A DNA stretch of 64,000 nucleotides from Psychromonas arctica DSM 14288 (GCF_000482725.1 NZ_KI519481.1:94801-158800); one strand, 5' to 3'; counted from the stretch's first letter, positions 1-11,163 are shown. A program made the numbers and translations. Notes: generated by a model from the sequence alone, not told the origin.

Positions 1-212
1 TCAGCGCATCTTGTCGGGATCAAGAAATACTCACTACCGTTTAAATATTTTATTTGTTAGATAAATTAACCTCAAATGATGCATTCAAAAATTATATCAA
101 TCGATATTGGTGTTTTTTTTTGCTATTACTATTGCTATTTTAAGTGCAATAGATGAGGTGATTGACTATACAAAAATAGTTAAAAGGTAAATATACCAAG
201 GATATAGACACC

Positions 213-1595
213 ATGCTTGAACAGCATAGTAAGACTAAAACACAACGAAATTCTGATCTTATATATCGTTTAGATGATCGACCGCCACTGCCTGAAACGC
301 TTTTTGCAGCGACTCAACACTTGTTAGCTATGTTTGTTGCAGTGATCACACCCTCTTTAATTATATGCCAAGCATTAGGTTTACCTGCCAGTGATACTAA
401 TACTATTGTTAGCATGTCATTGTTTGCTTCCGGCATTGCTTCTTTTATTCAAATACGTACCTTTGGTCCGATAGGCTCTGGTTTATTGTCAATTCAAGGT
501 ACTAGTTTTAATTTTTTAGGTCCGATCATTGGTGCTGGTTTAGCCCTTAAAGCAGGCGGTGCGGATATTAGTACTATGATGGCCGCTATCTTCGGTACCA
601 TTCTATTTGCCTCATTAACCGAAGTATTTATCTCTCGTGTGCTACAACATACACAACGTATTATTACACCGCTTGTGTCAGGTATTGTTGTTACGTTAAT
701 TGGTCTGACATTGATCCAAATTGGTTTAACCTCAATGGGAGGTGGTTATGCAGCGATTGAAGATGGTAGTTTCGGTAGCCTTGATAATTTAATGCTGGCG
801 GGGACCGTATTAGGTTTTATTGTGTTGTTGAATCGCGTAAAACATCCTTATTTACGAGTTTCATCGATCGTTATTGCAATGATAGCTGGTACGGTATTAG
901 CTTGGTTTATGGGAATGTTAAATGCAGCGGACACACCTGATACAGCTTTAATTGCCGTTCCGTCGGTTATGCAATATGGCTTAGATTTTGATTGGGGGTT
1001 ATTAATTCCATTGGTGATTGTATTTGCGGTGACGTCATTAGAAGCGATCGGCGATATTACAGCTACTTCTGAAACATCTGAACAACCGGTTGCTGGGCCA
1101 CTTTATTTAAAACGTCTTAAAGGTGGTGTGTTAGCAGATGGTGTAAACTCAGCTATTGCTTCCTTATTAAATAGTTTCCCTAATTCTACCTTTAGCCAAA
1201 ATAACGGAATTATTCAGTTAACGGGAGTTGCTAGTCGCTACATCGGTTATTTTGTGGCGGGTATGTTGGTATTACTGGGGTTATTTCCTGGTGTTGCAAA
1301 CTTAGTACAATTAATTCCTGAACCAGTATTAGGCGGCGCGACGGTGGTGATGTTTGGTACCATTGCAGCTTCGGGGATTCGTATTATTTCTCGTTGTGAG
1401 CTGGATCGACGTGCTATTTTGATCATGGCACTATCATTCTCAATGGGATTAGGGATTGGCCAAAACCCTGAAATTCTTCAGTTCATGCCGGACTGGGTGA
1501 AAAGTGTTTTATCTTCTGGTATGGCTGCAGGTGGTATTACAGCTATTTTCTTAAACTTAGTCTTACCTGAAGAACCAAAGCAAAAAAATGATTAG
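213..1595 (+). CDS. xanP: Xanthine/uracil-type NCS2 permease (XanP-like)
   Basis: Inner-membrane nucleobase:cation symporter of the NCS2 family, predicted to import xanthine. The 460-residue chain is almost entirely hydrophobic helices. It carries the NCS2 elements around SLEAIGD (conserved acidic residue) and, after it, the hallmark [17 protein letters not shown], which resembles E. coli XanP/XanQ more than UraA. Its length matches XanP. It is monocistronic: a strong hairpin follows, and the next gene belongs to an unrelated operon. The N-terminus is short and polar, as in XanP. Substrate choice between xanthine and other purines is inferred from motif similarity only. Confidence 0.85.
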   Translation: MLEQHSKTKTQRNSDLIYRLDDRPPLPETLFAATQHLLAMFVAVITPSLIICQALGLPASDTNTIVSMSLFASGIASFIQIRTFGPIGSGLLSIQGTSFNFLGPIIGAGLALKAGGADISTMMAAIFGTILFASLTEVFISRVLQHTQRIITPLVSGIVVTLIGLTLIQIGLTSMGGGYAAIEDGSFGSLDNLMLAGTVLGFIVLLNRVKHPYLRVSSIVIAMIAGTVLAWFMGMLNAADTPDTALIAVPSVMQYGLDFDWGLLIPLVIVFAVTSLEAIGDITATSETSEQPVAGPLYLKRLKGGVLADGVNSAIASLLNSFPNSTFSQNNGIIQLTGVASRYIGYFVAGMLVLLGLFPGVANLVQLIPEPVLGGATVVMFGTIAASGIRIISRCELDRRAILIMALSFSMGLGIGQNPEILQFMPDWVKSVLSSGMAAGGITAIFLNLVLPEEPKQKND

Positions 1596-1619
1596 AACAA
1601 TTTTTTAACTTGCTTTCGA

Positions 1620-1662
1620 TAACCGTATTGCTAAGCCATCCACAGCAATACGGTTTCATTTT
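1620..1662 (+). terminator. Rho-independent terminator of the permease gene
   Basis: A 12-bp perfect stem (AACCGTATTGCT paired with AGCAATACGGTT) with an 11-nt loop is followed by a T-rich run, about 25 nt after the permease stop codon. Confidence 0.8.
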
Positions 1663-2175
1663 TTGTCATCTATTCCATAGTACGCATACTCCACACTATA
1701 CCTCTTTTCGCTATATCTATTTTAAACGATAGCTATTCCAATTAAGAGATTTCCACTTGATAATCATTCATTCAACTCCACAGCCATTTAACCCTTCAAG
1801 GGCAAACATTAAATGATAATTTATGAACTGCTGTTATGCGTCTATTAGTTGTCGCCTTATTCACTTAGCAAATGGTTGAACACGATTAATGTCAGGCTTT
1901 AAGTGATAAAGTGATTTTATTTGCCGATTTTATCTATAAATTTGTTTGATTTTTGAACATTTTATTGTAAATAGTAGAGTGAAAATAATTTGTTATTTGC
2001 TTTGATTTTTTATTGAGTTTGAATGATATGTAGGTACAATCGCGCCGATTGTGATCTACGTTAAAGATTGCAATATAAACAAAATAAAGACTTGTTTTTT
2101 AATAATAGTTCTTAAACGCTTAAGCTAAAAATTTAAGATGATGTTAACTGCCATTATGGCTAAATATTTGGAATA
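1663..2175. other. Intergenic region upstream of potA
   Basis: About 510 bases of AT-rich DNA with no reading frame I can support. The only signal I can point to is the sigma-70-like promoter near 2013-2040. Confidence 0.5.
2013..2040 (+). promoter_or_regulatory. Candidate sigma-70 promoter of the pot operon
   Basis: TTGAGT (-35) and TACAAT (-10) are separated by 16 nt, about 140 nt upstream of potA. It is the best match in the gap, but unconfirmed. Confidence 0.4.
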
Positions 2176-2181
2176 TTGAAT

Positions 2182-3288
2182 GTGACTGGGTGCCAACCTC
2201 TTTTACAACTCTCTGGGGTCAGTAAAACGTATGCCGATAATACGGTTTTAGATGCGTTAGACCTTACAATTTACGACGGTGAGTTTCTTACCTTATTAGG
2301 TCCATCAGGCTGTGGTAAAACGACAGTGTTACGCATTATTGCTGGTTTTGAAAAAGAAGACCAAGGGCAAGTGATGCTTGATGAAAAAGATATCTCTATT
2401 CTTAAGGCTGAACATCGCCCTGTGAATACCGTGTTCCAAAGTTATGCTTTATTTCCTCATATGACAGTGTATGACAATATCGCGTTTGGTTTGATCATGC
2501 ATAAAGTACCTAAAGCTGACATTAATGAGCGTGTACTTGAAGCATTACGTATGGTGCGTTTAGAAAGTTTCGCTCAGCGTAAACCACATCAATTATCCGG
2601 TGGACAACAACAACGTGTCGCGATTGCGCGCGCTGTGGTTAATCGTCCACGTTTATTATTATTAGATGAGTCGTTGAGTGCACTTGATTACAAATTACGT
2701 CAAGAAATGCAAATTGAGTTAAAGCGCTTACAACGTCAACTTAATATCACTTTTGTTTATGTCACGCACGACCAAGAAGAAGCATTGTCGATGTCAGATC
2801 GCATCGTTGTATTGAACAAAGGTAAGGTTCAGCAAATCGGCACACCGCGTGAAATTTACGAAACGCCAGTGAACCTTTTTGTTGCTCGATTTATTGGTGA
2901 AATTAACCAATTTGACGGGCATGTTGTGCGTCGCATTGATGATAAACATGTTGAAGTGGTTGCTGAAGGCGCTGATTGGGTTGTTAAAACAGATTATCCT
3001 TTTGCAGCAAACGACAAAGTACATGTATTACTGCGGCCTGAAGATGTGCGTTTAACTAAACCTGAATTAGCCGCTAATACCGTTCATATAGAAGGGCATA
3101 TACACGAGTGTAATTATAAAGGTAAAACGTTAGATTCTTACATTCGTTTATCTACTGGAACTAAAGTGATTGCGAGTGAGTTTTTTGATGAAGACGACCC
3201 TGATTTTGACTACCGTTTAGGGCAAAAAGTCGCATTACAATGGATAACTGGTTGGGAAGTGGTATTGCCATATGAACAAACAATTTAA
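2182..3288 (+). CDS. potA: Spermidine/putrescine ABC transporter ATPase PotA
   Basis: ATP-binding subunit of the polyamine importer PotABCD, acting at the cytoplasmic face. It has Walker [10 protein letters not shown], the signature LSGGQQQR, the Walker B run [12 protein letters not shown] with the PotA-typical DES, and the H-loop [10 protein letters not shown]-terminal TOBE-type regulatory region follows (about residues 240-368). The frame opens with TTG at 2176, but GTG at 2182 is preceded by GGAA at a better distance and is preferred. The 3' end overlaps potB by 17 nt. It is the first gene of a tightly packed four-gene operon. Confidence 0.92.
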   Translation: MTGCQPLLQLSGVSKTYADNTVLDALDLTIYDGEFLTLLGPSGCGKTTVLRIIAGFEKEDQGQVMLDEKDISILKAEHRPVNTVFQSYALFPHMTVYDNIAFGLIMHKVPKADINERVLEALRMVRLESFAQRKPHQLSGGQQQRVAIARAVVNRPRLLLLDESLSALDYKLRQEMQIELKRLQRQLNITFVYVTHDQEEALSMSDRIVVLNKGKVQQIGTPREIYETPVNLFVARFIGEINQFDGHVVRRIDDKHVEVVAEGADWVVKTDYPFAANDKVHVLLRPEDVRLTKPELAANTVHIEGHIHECNYKGKTLDSYIRLSTGTKVIASEFFDEDDPDFDYRLGQKVALQWITGWEVVLPYEQTI

Positions 3289-4144
3289 TCAGTTTCGTTT
3301 TTGGGCTATTGGCTTAGCAACAAGCTGGCTAGCACTGTTCGTTTTAGTACCAAGTTTGATGGTATTGGTGACTAGCTTTTTAACCCGTGATGCTGATTTT
3401 TTAATACAGTATAAATTTAGTTTAGAAGGCTGGAAGAGTATTTTCGATCCAACCTTTATATCGCTGTTGTGGGATTCACTTTCGATGTCAATGATCACGG
3501 CGGTGATCTGTCTGGCGATTGCTTACCCGTTTGTGATGTGTTTAATGGGATTACCGCAACGCTGGCGTGGCATTGTATTGTTTTTGTTAATTGTACCATT
3601 TTGGACTAATTCATTGGTGCGTATTTATGCCATCCAATTTTTGTTAGGTAAAAAGGGCTTAATCAATGAAACACTGCAGTTTGTTGGTTTAATTGATAAA
3701 CCTTTGGACATGTTATATAGCCAATTTGCGGTTATTTTTGGACTCAGTTATATATTGTTACCTTTTATGATTTTGCCTATCTATTCCTCTATGGAACGAT
3801 TGGACTTTAAATTATTAGATGCTGCTAAAGACCTCGGCGCTAGTGCAAGCCAACGTTTAATGCGTATTACTTTACCATTAACACTGCCAGGTATTATTGC
3901 TGGGTGTTTAATGGTGGTATTACCGGCGATGGGCATGTTTTTTGTGGCGGATTTATTGGGCGGTTCAAAGCATGCGTTATTGGGCAATGTCATCAAAAAC
4001 CAGTTTATCCAAACTCGTGATTGGCCATTTGGCGCTGCGTTGAGTATTTTAATGATTTTATTATTATCCTTTATGCTTTGGCTTTACTACCGAGCGACAA
4101 AAATGTCGAATCGCGAAGGGGGCATCAATGATTCGAATTTTTAG
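3272..4144 (+). CDS. potB: Spermidine/putrescine ABC transporter permease PotB
   Basis: One of the two inner-membrane permeases of the polyamine importer. It has about six hydrophobic helices, and the EAA-type coupling loop is visible as [20 protein letters not shown], which docks on the PotA dimer. The 290 residues are usual for PotB. The start lies inside the end of potA and the stop inside potC, each by 17 nt, which points to translational coupling and equal expression of the subunits. Confidence 0.93.
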   Translation: MNKQFNQFRFWAIGLATSWLALFVLVPSLMVLVTSFLTRDADFLIQYKFSLEGWKSIFDPTFISLLWDSLSMSMITAVICLAIAYPFVMCLMGLPQRWRGIVLFLLIVPFWTNSLVRIYAIQFLLGKKGLINETLQFVGLIDKPLDMLYSQFAVIFGLSYILLPFMILPIYSSMERLDFKLLDAAKDLGASASQRLMRITLPLTLPGIIAGCLMVVLPAMGMFFVADLLGGSKHALLGNVIKNQFIQTRDWPFGAALSILMILLLSFMLWLYYRATKMSNREGGINDSNF

Positions 4145-4901
4145 ACTAGGGTTTATTGGATTAGTACTTTGCTATGTTTACACTCCTATTTTTATTTTAG
4201 TGGTTAACTCTTTCAACGAGTCTCGCTACGGTAATAAATGGAGTGGTTTTACCTACAAATGGTACGAGAAGTTATTTGAAAATGATTCGTTAATGGAAGC
4301 GGGTTGGCACACCTTACAAGTGGGCTTAACAAGTGCAACAGCTGCAACAGTGATTGGCACTTTAGCAGCCGTCGCATTACAACGTTACCGTTTTTATGGT
4401 AAAGGAGCAGTCTCTTCGTTGGTGTTTGTAAGTATGTTAACACCGGACATTGTAATGGCGATTGCTTTACTTATTTTATTTGTTACTTTGGGTATTGAGC
4501 TCGGCTATATTTCGCTTTTAATTGCACACATTACTTTCTGTTTGCCTTTTGTAATAATTAGTGTTTTTTCACGTTTGAAAGGCATGGATATGTCGGTCAC
4601 CGAAGCTGCACGAGATTTGGGTGCTAACGAATGGCAAGTATTTAGTAAAATTATCCTACCAATGATATTACCTGCGGTAGCATCGGGTTGGTTATTAAGT
4701 TTCACGTTATCCATAGATGATGTGATTGTGAGTTCCTTTGTAACGGGGCCAGGCTATGAAATATTACCACTTAAAATATATTCCATGGTCCGTGTTGGTG
4801 TGTCGCCAGAGGTTAATGCTATCTCTACTTTACTCTTTGTTGGGTCAGTAGTCTTAATTGTAATATCGCAGCTATTGCTACGTAAAAAAGGAAATTTATA
4901 A
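4128..4901 (+). CDS. potC: Spermidine/putrescine ABC transporter permease PotC
   Basis: Second inner-membrane permease of PotABCD. It has an N-terminal signal-anchor helix and five further helices, with the coupling loop EAARDLGANEWQVFSKIILP. The 257 residues are typical. It overlaps potB by 17 nt, and its TAA stop shares a base with the potD start codon. Confidence 0.93.
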   Translation: MIRIFRLGFIGLVLCYVYTPIFILVVNSFNESRYGNKWSGFTYKWYEKLFENDSLMEAGWHTLQVGLTSATAATVIGTLAAVALQRYRFYGKGAVSSLVFVSMLTPDIVMAIALLILFVTLGIELGYISLLIAHITFCLPFVIISVFSRLKGMDMSVTEAARDLGANEWQVFSKIILPMILPAVASGWLLSFTLSIDDVIVSSFVTGPGYEILPLKIYSMVRVGVSPEVNAISTLLFVGSVVLIVISQLLLRKKGNL

Positions 4902-5932
4902 TGAAAAAATGGTTAACAGTGACCGCCGCAATGATGCTTAGTTTTTCAGCAATTGCAGAAGAAAAAGTCGTATTGTATAACTGGGCTGATTACATTCCAG
5001 ATAAAGTACTTAAATCATTTACTAAAGAAACAGGCATTAAAGTGGAAGTTGCTACTTTTGATAGCAATGAAACTATGTTCGCAAAATTACAATTAGTGAA
5101 TGGTAAAGGTTATGATCTTGCAGTACCCACGACCTTTTTTATCGAACGTTTAAAGCGCGCTGATCTTATACAGCCGATTGATAAATCTAAATTAAAAAAT
5201 CTGGCTAACTTAGACCCAAATTTATTGGATCAAGCTTACGACCCAGGTAATAAGTACAGTATTCCGTATCTATGGGGCAGTACCGCTATTGCGGTCAATA
5301 CCGATGAGATGGATTCATCATCAATTACATCGTGGAAGGACCTTTGGAAACCAGAGTTTAAAGACCAAATTCTGTTATTAGATGATGTTCGTGATATATT
5401 TTTAATGGCATTAAAAGTGAAAGGCTTTGAGAACAATACCACTAATGAAGATGAAATTCGTCAAGCTTATGAAGCGTTGGTTGAGTTATTACCGAACGTA
5501 AAATTATTCTTGTCTGATTCGCCAAAGGGACCGCTTATTCAAGGTAATGTACCGATGGGAGTGATGTGGAATGGTGAAGCTTACATGGCTCAACTTGAAT
5601 TAGGTACGGTTGATTACATTTATCCAAAAGAAGGTGTTACTTTGTGGGTAGATAGTCTTGTTATCTCTAAAGGCGCAGAAAACGTAGATAATGCACATAA
5701 GCTGATCGACTATATATTACGCCCTGAAATTGGCAAAATAATTCTTGAAGGTGTAGGTAATTCAACGCCTAACTTAGGTACTATCTCTTTGTTAAGTGAT
5801 GAAATGCGTAATAACCCAATGGTTGTACCGCCTGCTGATGTAATTAAAAATGGTTCGTACCATAGTGACTTAGGCGAAGCGAATGCCATCTATGAGAAAT
5901 ACTGGCAAATGCTAAAACAAACTAAATCATAA
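4901..5932 (+). CDS. potD: Spermidine/putrescine-binding periplasmic protein PotD
   Basis: Periplasmic receptor that delivers polyamines to PotBC. A Sec signal peptide (MKKWLTVTAAMMLSFSAIA) precedes the mature start EEKVVLYNWADYIP, which is the conserved PotD opening. Acidic and aromatic residues typical of the polyamine pocket are present along the chain (YLWGSTAIAVN, MWNGEAYMA, WVDSLVISKGA). Its 343 residues are close to E. coli PotD. It is the last gene of the operon and is followed by a clear terminator. Confidence 0.93.
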   Translation: MKKWLTVTAAMMLSFSAIAEEKVVLYNWADYIPDKVLKSFTKETGIKVEVATFDSNETMFAKLQLVNGKGYDLAVPTTFFIERLKRADLIQPIDKSKLKNLANLDPNLLDQAYDPGNKYSIPYLWGSTAIAVNTDEMDSSSITSWKDLWKPEFKDQILLLDDVRDIFLMALKVKGFENNTTNEDEIRQAYEALVELLPNVKLFLSDSPKGPLIQGNVPMGVMWNGEAYMAQLELGTVDYIYPKEGVTLWVDSLVISKGAENVDNAHKLIDYILRPEIGKIILEGVGNSTPNLGTISLLSDEMRNNPMVVPPADVIKNGSYHSDLGEANAIYEKYWQMLKQTKS

Positions 5933-5957
5933 ACGTTATACATCTTATAAATACTTT

Positions 5958-5984
5958 AAACCGCTCAGTGAGCGGTTTTTTTAT
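5958..5984 (+). terminator. Terminator of potABCD
   Basis: AAACCGCTC and GAGCGGTTT form a hairpin with a very short loop, followed directly by T residues, 26 nt after the potD stop. Confidence 0.88.
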
Positions 5985-5998
5985 ACCTTAATATTGTG

Positions 5999-6120
5999 AT
6001 ACCAACTCTGCTAACTAACTGATCAATCTTAGTGGTTAAAAGTAACTATTTTCATGTTAAAATTTTTATAAAAGAGAACAATCACTTACGGCAACTTTTG
6101 CCTTAAACTAACTTCTGTTT
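5999..6120 (+). repeat. Dispersed repeat, family 2 (copy 1)
   Basis: Positions 5999-6041 match the reverse complement of 55783-55825 at 40 of 43 bases. The following segment, with TTTTATAAAAGAGAACAA and CTTACGG, resembles 11164-11290. The rest of the gap up to 6429 shows nothing I can name. Confidence 0.6.
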
Positions 6121-6429
6121 CCAGCGTAATATTTGATCCGTAAATTAACGGAATTAACGGTATTATTACCCCATTAAAGGATCTAACCGACTTATTGCAT
6201 TGCTGTCTTTAGTCTTTTCCCTCCGTATTTAACCTTCCTCTCATCTTTTTTAATTAAGTGACTGAATAGCAAAATTGCTAACAGGCTATCAAATTTATAC
6301 CTTCTTATGCGCTATGGTCATTACTAGATATTAGATAAAACTGCAGTTATTAAAGGTAGTTAACTGGCTAGACGTTAAGCTATTCAGTTTCAAAAAAATC
6401 TGTAATTAAGTGCGTAAAGGAGGTGTTTT

Positions 6430-7827
6430 ATGGCTTTTATTCAATCATTCGGTGCAGCAGAAACAGTCACTGGTTCATGTCATCTGTTGCAGCTTGAAAA
6501 TGGCCCAAATATATTAATTGATTGCGGTTATTTTCAAGGAGAAGGTGAAGAGAAGACCTATGAGCCTTTCGATTTTGATCCTAAAAGCGTCAATATTGTT
6601 TTAGTTACTCATGCTCATTTAGATCATGTAGGCCGCATCCCTAAATTAGTTAAAGAAGGCTTTGATGGCAAGATTGTAGCTTCTCGTGCGACCATGGATT
6701 TAGCAGAAGTGGTGTTAATGGATAGCGCTAAAATTGCCGAAGAAGATTACAAAGTCGCTTATAAAAAAGCAAAACGGTCGGGTAATGAAAAAAAAATTCG
6801 CTCCCCTATCTATACTATTGATGATGCTAGAGCAGTATTTGATTTAACCATTCAATATGCACAACATGATAAAAGCATTCAACTGACTGCGAATGTGAAA
6901 GTGACGTTTCGCCAAGCTGGGCACATTCTCGGTTCAAGCACAGTGCAAATTGATTTCGAAGAGGCAGGGAAAACGAAGTCGGTGGTTTTTTCTGGCGACT
7001 TAGGCGGCCGTAAAGATCTAATCATGCCAGCACCTACGGTTATTAAACAAACCAATGCGTTATTTATTGAGTCAACTTATGGTGACCGTAATCATTGTGG
7101 TTTAAAAGAGACGGTAGATGAGTTTAAGGAGATTGTGATCAATACCTTAAAAAATAAAGGCAATATTTTGATCCCATCATTTGCTATCGAACGCTCGCAA
7201 GAAATTTTATTATTATTAAAACAAATGTATTACGACAAAGAGTTACCACAATGCCAAGTATTTTTGGATTCTCCAATGGCCATGCGCGCCACGCAAATTT
7301 ATACTGCTCATCATCATGATTTGAATGAGTCAGCCAAACAGTTACTTGAACGTGATGGCAGTATATTTGATTTCCCCTATTTACAATATGCGTTAAAAAG
7401 CAATGAATCGATACTCATTAATAAAATAGAAAGTGGTTGTATCATTATCGCTGGCAGTGGCATGTGCACGGGAGGGCGAATATTACATCATTTAAAACAT
7501 CGTTTATGGGATGAGACAAATAGTGTCATATTTGTTGGGTATCAAGTGCAGGGTACATTGGGAAGAAAGTTGATCGATGGTGCTGATTCGGTTCAGCTTT
7601 ACCATGAAAATATTAAAGTAAATGCACAAATACATAAAGTGAATGGATTCTCTGCACATGCGGACCAACATGACCTTTTAGCATGGATCAGTGAGTTTGA
7701 AAAAATCGATCATGTATTTTTAATACATGGTGAACCAGATAAACAAAGCATTTTTAAACAAGCGATAGAAGAACAACTGCAAATACCAACACATATTGTG
7801 CGCTATGCAGAGAAGATTAATATTTGA
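6430..7827 (+). CDS. Beta-CASP metallo-beta-lactamase-fold protein (probable RNA-processing nuclease)
   Basis: Cytoplasmic metallo-hydrolase of the CPSF73-like beta-CASP group, which typically cleaves or trims RNA. The zinc-binding motif HAHLDH sits at residues 61-66. Further metal and active-site blocks follow (AGHILGSS, SGDLGG, FSAHADQ, LIHGEPD), and the beta-CASP insert lies between about residues 200 and 400. A strong AAAGGAGGTG ribosome-binding site lies 6 nt before the ATG. It is a single gene upstream of ackA; genes of this family often lie near acetate kinase in proteobacteria, but the functional link is not established. Substrate unknown. Confidence 0.85.
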   Translation: MAFIQSFGAAETVTGSCHLLQLENGPNILIDCGYFQGEGEEKTYEPFDFDPKSVNIVLVTHAHLDHVGRIPKLVKEGFDGKIVASRATMDLAEVVLMDSAKIAEEDYKVAYKKAKRSGNEKKIRSPIYTIDDARAVFDLTIQYAQHDKSIQLTANVKVTFRQAGHILGSSTVQIDFEEAGKTKSVVFSGDLGGRKDLIMPAPTVIKQTNALFIESTYGDRNHCGLKETVDEFKEIVINTLKNKGNILIPSFAIERSQEILLLLKQMYYDKELPQCQVFLDSPMAMRATQIYTAHHHDLNESAKQLLERDGSIFDFPYLQYALKSNESILINKIESGCIIIAGSGMCTGGRILHHLKHRLWDETNSVIFVGYQVQGTLGRKLIDGADSVQLYHENIKVNAQIHKVNGFSAHADQHDLLAWISEFEKIDHVFLIHGEPDKQSIFKQAIEEQLQIPTHIVRYAEKINI

Positions 7828-8207
7828 TCTTCAACGTTAGCTTTATTCGTGGAGTTGTTTTATATCAATTATTTAGTACTATTTTTACAAGTTTGGTGCA
7901 GTTCATCGCTGTACCACTTCTTATTTTTTTATATTAATTTAAGCTAGTCTTATGTAAACCCTTCTTACGCCTCATTTTTATTGGATGATGTCTATAAAGC
8001 ATTCTTTAAAAGAAGAAATATGCTTTTGAAACTATTTTTTGTGATCTATGTCCTTCACGTGTATGCTTCGCACCTCTAATTTGGTGATAGTAAAAACAAG
8101 GGCTCTGTCTGTTGTTATTATTTTATAATGCCAAAAAAACAACTTTTAAAGAGTTGAAATAACTTTTCGCTCTAACCCTTTATTTTTGCGATAAATAGGA
8201 TATAAAA
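7828..8207. other. Intergenic region between the beta-CASP gene and ackA
   Basis: About 380 AT-rich bases. I find no reading frame, no clear terminator and no recognisable operator; presumably it holds the ackA promoter. Confidence 0.4.
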
Positions 8208-9416
8208 ATGGACAGCAAGCTAATCCTTGTACTTAACTGTGGTAGTTCTTCTTTGAAATTTGCCATTATTGATGCCGTTACTGGTGATGAAAAACTTTCT
8301 GGTCTTTCTGAGTGTTTGCACTTGGATAATGCAAGTATTAAATGGAATCTAGAAGGCGTAAAAGGTAAAGCTGAATTAGGTGCTGGTGCAGCCCATGATG
8401 AAGCATTAACTTATATCGTTAATGAAATCCTTTCGCTAAATCCTGTATTAAAAGAAAATTTATATGCTATTGGTCATCGTATCGTACACGGTGGTGAGCA
8501 GTTTACTGAATCTGCAGTGATCACTGATTCTGTTATGCAAGGCATTGAAGATTGTGTGTCATTAGCGCCTTTACATAATCCAGCTCATCTGATCGGTATT
8601 CGTGCCGCTCAAAGTGCACTAGCTTTGTTACAAAATGTTGCTGTATTTGATACTGCTTTCCATCAAACAATGCCTGAAGAAGCTTATTTATACGCACTTC
8701 CGTACAAACTTTACCGTGATAATGGCGTTCGTCGTTACGGTATGCACGGTACTAGTCATTACTACATTACACTACAAGTTGCTGAAGTATTAAATAAACC
8801 CGTTAGTGAGTTAAATATCATCAACTGTCACTTAGGAAACGGTGGTTCTGTTTGTGCGATTAAAAATGGTATTTCTGTTGATACGTCAATGGGCATGACA
8901 CCGTTAGAAGGGTTAGTGATGGGAACGCGTTGTGGTGATTTAGACCCTGCCATTATTTTCCATTTACATGATGAACTAGGTTATAGCATGGAAGAGATCC
9001 ACACCATGCTAACGAAAGAGTCTGGCTTATTAGGATTAACAGAAAATACATCTGATTGTCGATTTGTTGAAGATAACTACCAACAAGATAAAGCGGCAAC
9101 GCGTGCTATGGACCTTTACTGTTACCGCTTAGCTAAATACATTGCAAGTTACACCGCTGCTTTAGATGGACGTTTAGATGCTGTTGTATTTACAGGCGGG
9201 ATCGGTGAAAATTCAGCACCAATTCGTCAATTAACCTTAGCTCGTTTAGGTTTATTAGGCTTTAAAGTGAATGAACAAGAAAACCTAGCAAATCGTTTTG
9301 GTAAATCATCTAATAAAGGCATTTTCAGTGAACCAGGTAGTACGGTCGCGATGGTTGTTCAAACTAATGAAGAGTGGGTTATTGCTAGAGATACTTTACG
9401 TTTATTGACGGCTTAG
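8208..9416 (+). CDS. ackA: Acetate kinase
   Basis: Interconverts acetyl phosphate plus ADP and acetate plus ATP in the cytoplasm. The ASKHA-fold signature is clear: the N-terminal phosphate loop [14 protein letters not shown], the GHRIVHGG block, [18 protein letters not shown], the catalytic-arginine region [10 protein letters not shown], and the C-terminal [10 protein letters not shown]. The 402 residues equal the family norm. Unlike the usual ackA-pta operon, no phosphotransacetylase follows: a strong terminator and a porin gene on the other strand do. Confidence 0.96.
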   Translation: MDSKLILVLNCGSSSLKFAIIDAVTGDEKLSGLSECLHLDNASIKWNLEGVKGKAELGAGAAHDEALTYIVNEILSLNPVLKENLYAIGHRIVHGGEQFTESAVITDSVMQGIEDCVSLAPLHNPAHLIGIRAAQSALALLQNVAVFDTAFHQTMPEEAYLYALPYKLYRDNGVRRYGMHGTSHYYITLQVAEVLNKPVSELNIINCHLGNGGSVCAIKNGISVDTSMGMTPLEGLVMGTRCGDLDPAIIFHLHDELGYSMEEIHTMLTKESGLLGLTENTSDCRFVEDNYQQDKAATRAMDLYCYRLAKYIASYTAALDGRLDAVVFTGGIGENSAPIRQLTLARLGLLGFKVNEQENLANRFGKSSNKGIFSEPGSTVAMVVQTNEEWVIARDTLRLLTA

Positions 9417-9460
9417 TACATTAATTAGTTAAGAGTTTTACGATTTAAATAGCATTTTTT

Positions 9461-9497
9461 AATACCCACCAGTTAATTGCTGGTGGGTATTTTTTTG
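9461..9497 (+). terminator. Terminator of ackA
   Basis: An 11-bp perfect stem (ATACCCACCAG with CTGGTGGGTAT) closes a 7-nt loop and is followed by a run of T residues. Confidence 0.9.
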
Positions 9498-9651
9498 TCT
9501 TTTTTCTGTGGAGTGTTGTGATGCTATTAACGATGCTATTCAATGTATGTTTTACATTTTAAAAGCTAATTATATTTTACTGATGAAATAGGTGACTTTA
9601 AAGGATTTCACTGCTGAATTGAATTCACGCGTGTTTAAAGCCACCAAATAA

Positions 9652-10920
9652 TTAGAATTGGTAAGTTAAGAAAAGACGAGCATCCCAAGCTTGAGTGTCA
9701 TCTGAACCTATTTTATCATCTAACCAAGCATAACCAAGTTTCACAGATGTACTGAAGTTTTTGGCGAGTTGACGACCGTAAATCACATTTAATTCTAAGG
9801 CATCGTAATCATCTGTATTAGCACTGTTATCAACATCGGTATAAGCAGCCATTGCCCATAACCAATCTTTTTTAGTAAGTGTACTGAATCCTTCAACAAA
9901 ATAACCCGTTGTGCCCGCAAGGAAACCATATGGATTTGCCATTAGTGGGAAGGTTGGGGTTAAGTTAGATTGGAAAAGATCTTGGAAAGTATGTTCATTA
10001 TCACCACCTGCGGAGCCCGGAATTAACCAGATACCAGGACGAACATAGGCGCCATCTTTACCTTCAAAAATAACAGAAGTTTCAATGAAATCTGCTGAAA
10101 GGTCTCCATTATTACCGTATGAACCGTTACCTTGACCCACAGAGTCTTGATGCGCCCAAACGTTACGCCATTTGATGCCATCAACCACTTCCCATTTAAC
10201 ATCTGCTAATACAGTATTAAAAATATCTTCAGAGAGGTAATCTGACACGTTGATATTTAGTTTGTTAATACCAGAGTAGGTATAATCTACAAAGAAAGTC
10301 CCCGCTGTGGAATAGTCTTTGCCTGCAACATCACTGACATCAGTAAACTCGTAGTTAAATGCAGCTGAGTCTTCAAAAGTAAACGTTGACCATGAGCTGT
10401 ATTTATAAATCCAACCGGCTACTAGTTTTGTATCTTTGATATCTTCGCTTTCAAATACAATCCCTTCCATTGACTGTGATTTTTGACGTGGTGCAATATC
10501 TGGCATTAATAAAGTATCAATAGCAAAACGACCCAATTTCAGATTTGACTTATTTAAATCATATGCACTCATATTCCAATTAATATAGGCTTTGTTGAGT
10601 GTATTGAAATCATCATTGATTGGTACATTTGGGTTATGTTCCCATAATGTAAAAGAACTAACCCATTGCGCACCGACTGTAAAACCAGTGTATTCAGGCG
10701 ATAAATAATTTAATGTGAAAGCAAGGGTTGAAGTGTCGCCTCTTTCATCACCAGTAGCATATTTGTTTTTATCACGGGACATTGTTAAAGATTGAATTTG
10801 GCCAGAGAAATTGCCAAGACCAGCATTATTGATGCCGTCCATAAAACTGTTGCTTGTTTCTTGTGCAGTTACAGAGATTGTTGTAGCCAGAAGTGTTACT
10901 GAGAGTAATGCTTTTTTCAT
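9652..10920 (-). CDS. OprD-family outer-membrane porin
   Basis: Outer-membrane beta-barrel channel. An N-terminal signal peptide (MKKALLSVTLLATTISVTA) is followed by alternating beta-strand segments, and the chain ends in the terminal aromatic LFLTYQF that the BAM complex recognises. The 422 residues and the early FMDGINNAGLGNFSGQIQSL region fit the OprD-type porins, which take up small organic acids, amino acids or oligosaccharides. The substrate cannot be read from the sequence. It is monocistronic. Confidence 0.75.
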   Translation of the reverse strand: MKKALLSVTLLATTISVTAQETSNSFMDGINNAGLGNFSGQIQSLTMSRDKNKYATGDERGDTSTLAFTLNYLSPEYTGFTVGAQWVSSFTLWEHNPNVPINDDFNTLNKAYINWNMSAYDLNKSNLKLGRFAIDTLLMPDIAPRQKSQSMEGIVFESEDIKDTKLVAGWIYKYSSWSTFTFEDSAAFNYEFTDVSDVAGKDYSTAGTFFVDYTYSGINKLNINVSDYLSEDIFNTVLADVKWEVVDGIKWRNVWAHQDSVGQGNGSYGNNGDLSADFIETSVIFEGKDGAYVRPGIWLIPGSAGGDNEHTFQDLFQSNLTPTFPLMANPYGFLAGTTGYFVEGFSTLTKKDWLWAMAAYTDVDNSANTDDYDALELNVIYGRQLAKNFSTSVKLGYAWLDDKIGSDDTQAWDARLFLTYQF

Positions 10921-10939
10921 TTAAAGATCCATATTATGC

Positions 10940-10957
10940 GAGAATGATAACAATCTC
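10940..10957 (-). promoter_or_regulatory. Imperfect palindrome upstream of the porin gene
   Basis: GAGAATGATAACAATCTC lies 20 nt before the porin start. It matches the 19-base Fur consensus at roughly 12 positions, so an iron-responsive operator is possible but weakly supported. Confidence 0.25.
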
Positions 10958-11163
10958 AATTGTATCAGCTCTGCAGTGTAATGATAGAAATGCTCCAGCA
11001 TTTGAACTTAATTGAATATTATTTGTCGCCTATAATTCTGCATTAGGCGTTGAATGTTAATGTAAAGTGTAGAATCAACGAATAAAGACATAATTAACCT
11101 ATTGTTATATCTGTCGCAATGATAAGTGGATTGAAAACCAGCTTAAGGTAAATTAAGGTGGTT

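Noticed and set aside
1..60. A frame open from the first base to a TAG at 58-60, possibly the end of a protein
   Set aside because: Only 19 codons are visible, with no recognisable motif; chance openness is as likely.
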